Shown here in pieces: positions 5,590 through 6,883 of a stretch of 6,883 bases of DNA. Within the stretch, counting starts at the first letter, position 1, and every line of letters begins with the position of its first letter. Source of the DNA: Gammaproteobacteria bacterium (GTDB taxonomy: Bacteria > Pseudomonadota > Gammaproteobacteria > Steroidobacterales > GCA-2729495); contig JAKLLP010000113.1 of the NCBI GenBank assembly GCA_023150055.1, positions 1 through 6,883 on the forward strand. Direction: 5' to 3'. A program made the translations under genes and the position numbers. Under the pieces are notes generated by a model. That model worked only from the letters and a program-made list of their open reading frames with translations, ran no database searches and was not told the origin of the DNA.

Positions 5590-5620
5590 AGCGGACGGTT
5601 CCCTCCGGGAACCGTCCGCT
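5590..5620. repeat. Palindromic repeat copy 3 (perfect 14-bp stem, 3-nt loop)
   Basis: The left arm 5590-5603 (AGCGGACGGTTCCC) pairs perfectly with 5607-5620, with loop TCC. Relative to copy 1, one G-C pair near the stem base is flipped to C-G, again compensated on the other arm. It begins 8 nt after the lipocalin stop and ends 2 nt before a TATACT element likely used by prfC. No T-tract follows, though the next bases are A/T-rich. Confidence 0.9.
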
Positions 5621-5622
5621 AA

Positions 5623-5628
5623 TATACT
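5623..5628 (+). promoter_or_regulatory. Candidate -10 element of prfC
   Basis: TATACT (5/6 to TATAAT) lies 46 nt before the prfC ATG. A -35 at normal spacing would fall on TTCCCT (5599-5604, 18-bp spacing, 3/6), inside the palindromic repeat, so the repeat may overlap the promoter. The leader has no clear SD before the prfC start. Confidence 0.4.
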
Positions 5629-5674
5629 GCGCACCCGCCCCTGACCACGGCCCCCGGATCGGGCCCCGCGACTC

Positions 5675-6883
5675 ATGTCCGAGAACCTGCTGGAACAGGA
5701 AATCGCCCGGCGGCGCACGTTTGCGATCATCTCGCACCCGGACGCCGGCAAGACCACCCTCACCGAGAAGCTGCTGCTGTTCGGCGGGGCGATTCGCATG
5801 GCCGGTTCGGTCAAGGCGCGCAAGGCGGCGACGCATGCGACCTCGGACTGGATGGCGCTCGAGAAAGAGCGCGGCATTTCCGTCACTTCCTCCGTGCTGC
5901 AGTTCCCCTATCGCGACCGGATCGTGAACCTGCTCGACACGCCGGGCCACGCGGATTTCTCGGAAGACACCTACCGCGTGCTGACTGCCGTGGACTCGGC
6001 GCTGATGGTGGTCGACGGCGCCAAGGGCGTGGAGGAGCGCACCATCAAGCTCATGGATGTCTGCCGGTTGCGCGATACGCCGATCCTCGGCTTCGTCAAC
6101 AAGCTCGACCGCGAGGGCCGCAGCCCCATCGATCTGCTGGACGAGATCGAGAGCGTACTGAAGATCCAGTGCGCGCCGGTGACCTGGCCGATCGGCATGG
6201 GCTCGCGCCTGAAGGGCGTGTATCACCTGCTCGACGACGAGGTGCATCTCTACGAGCAGGGGCGCAACTTCACGCGCCAGGACTCGACCATCTTCGCTGG
6301 TCTCGATGCGCCGGGGCTCGCGGCGGCGATCGGCGAGGACATGCTGGCGGAGCTGCGCGGCGAGCTGGAGCTGGTGCGGGGCGCCTCGCACCCCTTCGAC
6401 AAGGCCGCCTATCTCGCCGGGCGCCAGGCGCCGGTGTTCTTCGGTTCGGCGATGGTCAACTTCGGCGTCCAGCCGCTCCTCGATTTCTTCGTCGAGCACG
6501 CACCACCGCCGCGGCCGCGACCGACGACCACGCGGACCGTCGAGCCGGGCGAGGCGGCGCTGACCGGATTCGTCTTCAAGATCCAGGCAAACATGGATCC
6601 CAAGCACCGTGACCGCATCGCCTTCATGCGCGTGTGCTCGGGGCGGTTTGCGGCCGGCCAGAGGCTCTATCACGTGCGTCTCGGCAAGGAGGTGCGCGTG
6701 GCCGATGCGCTCACCTTCATGGCCTCCGACCGTGACCGCATCGAGGAGGCGTACGCGGGTGACATCATCGGCCTGCACAACCATGGCACCATCGCCATCG
6801 GGGATACCTTCAGCGCGGGCGAGGAACTGCAGTTCACCGGCATCCCGAGTTTCGCGCCGGAACTGTTCCGCCGCGTGCGCCTG
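5675..6883 (+). CDS. prfC: Peptide chain release factor 3, N-terminal 403 residues
   Basis: The frame is open from the ATG at 5675 to the window edge. RF3 is the cytoplasmic translational GTPase that removes RF1/RF2 from the ribosome after peptide release. All G motifs are present: P-loop SHPDAGKTT (20-28), switch I with ERGISVTSS (65-73), DTPGH (88-92) and NKLD (142-145). [11 protein letters not shown] and [14 protein letters not shown] (in domain II) are RF3 signatures that separate it from EF-G and LepA. RF3 is usually about 530 residues, so about three quarters is here: the G domain and most of domain II, with domain III missing beyond the end. [16 protein letters not shown] fits the normal RF3 N-terminus, which supports this start although no strong SD precedes it. 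No frameshift or missing key residue is seen. Confidence 0.96.
   Translation, partial: MSENLLEQEIARRRTFAIISHPDAGKTTLTEKLLLFGGAIRMAGSVKARKAATHATSDWMALEKERGISVTSSVLQFPYRDRIVNLLDTPGHADFSEDTYRVLTAVDSALMVVDGAKGVEERTIKLMDVCRLRDTPILGFVNKLDREGRSPIDLLDEIESVLKIQCAPVTWPIGMGSRLKGVYHLLDDEVHLYEQGRNFTRQDSTIFAGLDAPGLAAAIGEDMLAELRGELELVRGASHPFDKAAYLAGRQAPVFFGSAMVNFGVQPLLDFFVEHAPPPRPRPTTTRTVEPGEAALTGFVFKIQANMDPKHRDRIAFMRVCSGRFAAGQRLYHVRLGKEVRVADALTFMASDRDRIEEAYAGDIIGLHNHGTIAIGDTFSAGEELQFTGIPSFAPELFRRVRL

Noticed and set aside
559..5620. The repeated palindromes as a CRISPR array
   Set aside because: Only three copies, kilobases apart and separated by whole genes, with no regular spacers and no cas gene.
5030..6784. 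584-codon open frame on the - strand
   Set aside because: It lies antisense to the lipocalin and prfC genes, both with clear family motifs. Its His/Arg/Val-rich composition is typical of the complement of GC-rich coding sequence.

Overview
The window is GC-rich, tightly packed bacterial chromosome. Its dusB, prfC and blc-type lipocalin genes, together with a VPxP-type PEP-CTERM (exosortase) protein, suggest a high-GC gammaproteobacterium, possibly an environmental lineage. No 16S or other taxonomic marker is present, so this placement is inference. Both ends cut through genes.

Layout. (1) Positions 1-534, + strand: the 3' end of an FG-GAP/VCBS beta-propeller protein. (2) Positions 596-4755, all on the - strand, read from high to low coordinate: a vapB-vapC toxin-antitoxin pair with a recognisable promoter/operator; a DVUA0089-like exported protein whose PEP-CTERM-type sorting tail is out of frame by one base; 33 bp further on, an exported protein with eleven uninterrupted RTX nonapeptides fused to an alpha/beta hydrolase; and then the tRNA-modifying enzyme dusB, whose -10-like element lies almost on its start codon. 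(3) Positions 5006-6883, + strand: an outer-membrane-type lipocalin lipoprotein (blc family), then the first 403 codons of prfC (peptide chain release factor 3).

The most notable structure lies between the genes. Three intergenic gaps (convergent 535-595, divergent 4756-5005, tandem 5582-5674) each hold a perfect 14-bp inverted repeat built on the same core, GG(A/G)CGGTTCCC / GGGAACCG(T/C)CC. The copies differ by paired, compensatory substitutions, so the palindrome itself appears to be conserved. None has a T-tract, and they occur in all three gene orientations. This fits a dispersed REP-like palindromic element better than ordinary terminators. A possible decayed relative lies in the RTX-hydrolase/dusB gap.

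The genes do not form one pathway. dusB and prfC are housekeeping translation genes. The exported genes (FG-GAP, PEP-CTERM, RTX-hydrolase, lipocalin) are cell-envelope or extracellular accessory functions, and vapBC is a mobile-type stability/stress module. The PEP-CTERM and RTX-hydrolase genes are close enough to be co-transcribed. I see no RNA gene, insertion sequence, CRISPR array or transposase. No gene-free stretch exceeds 300 bp.
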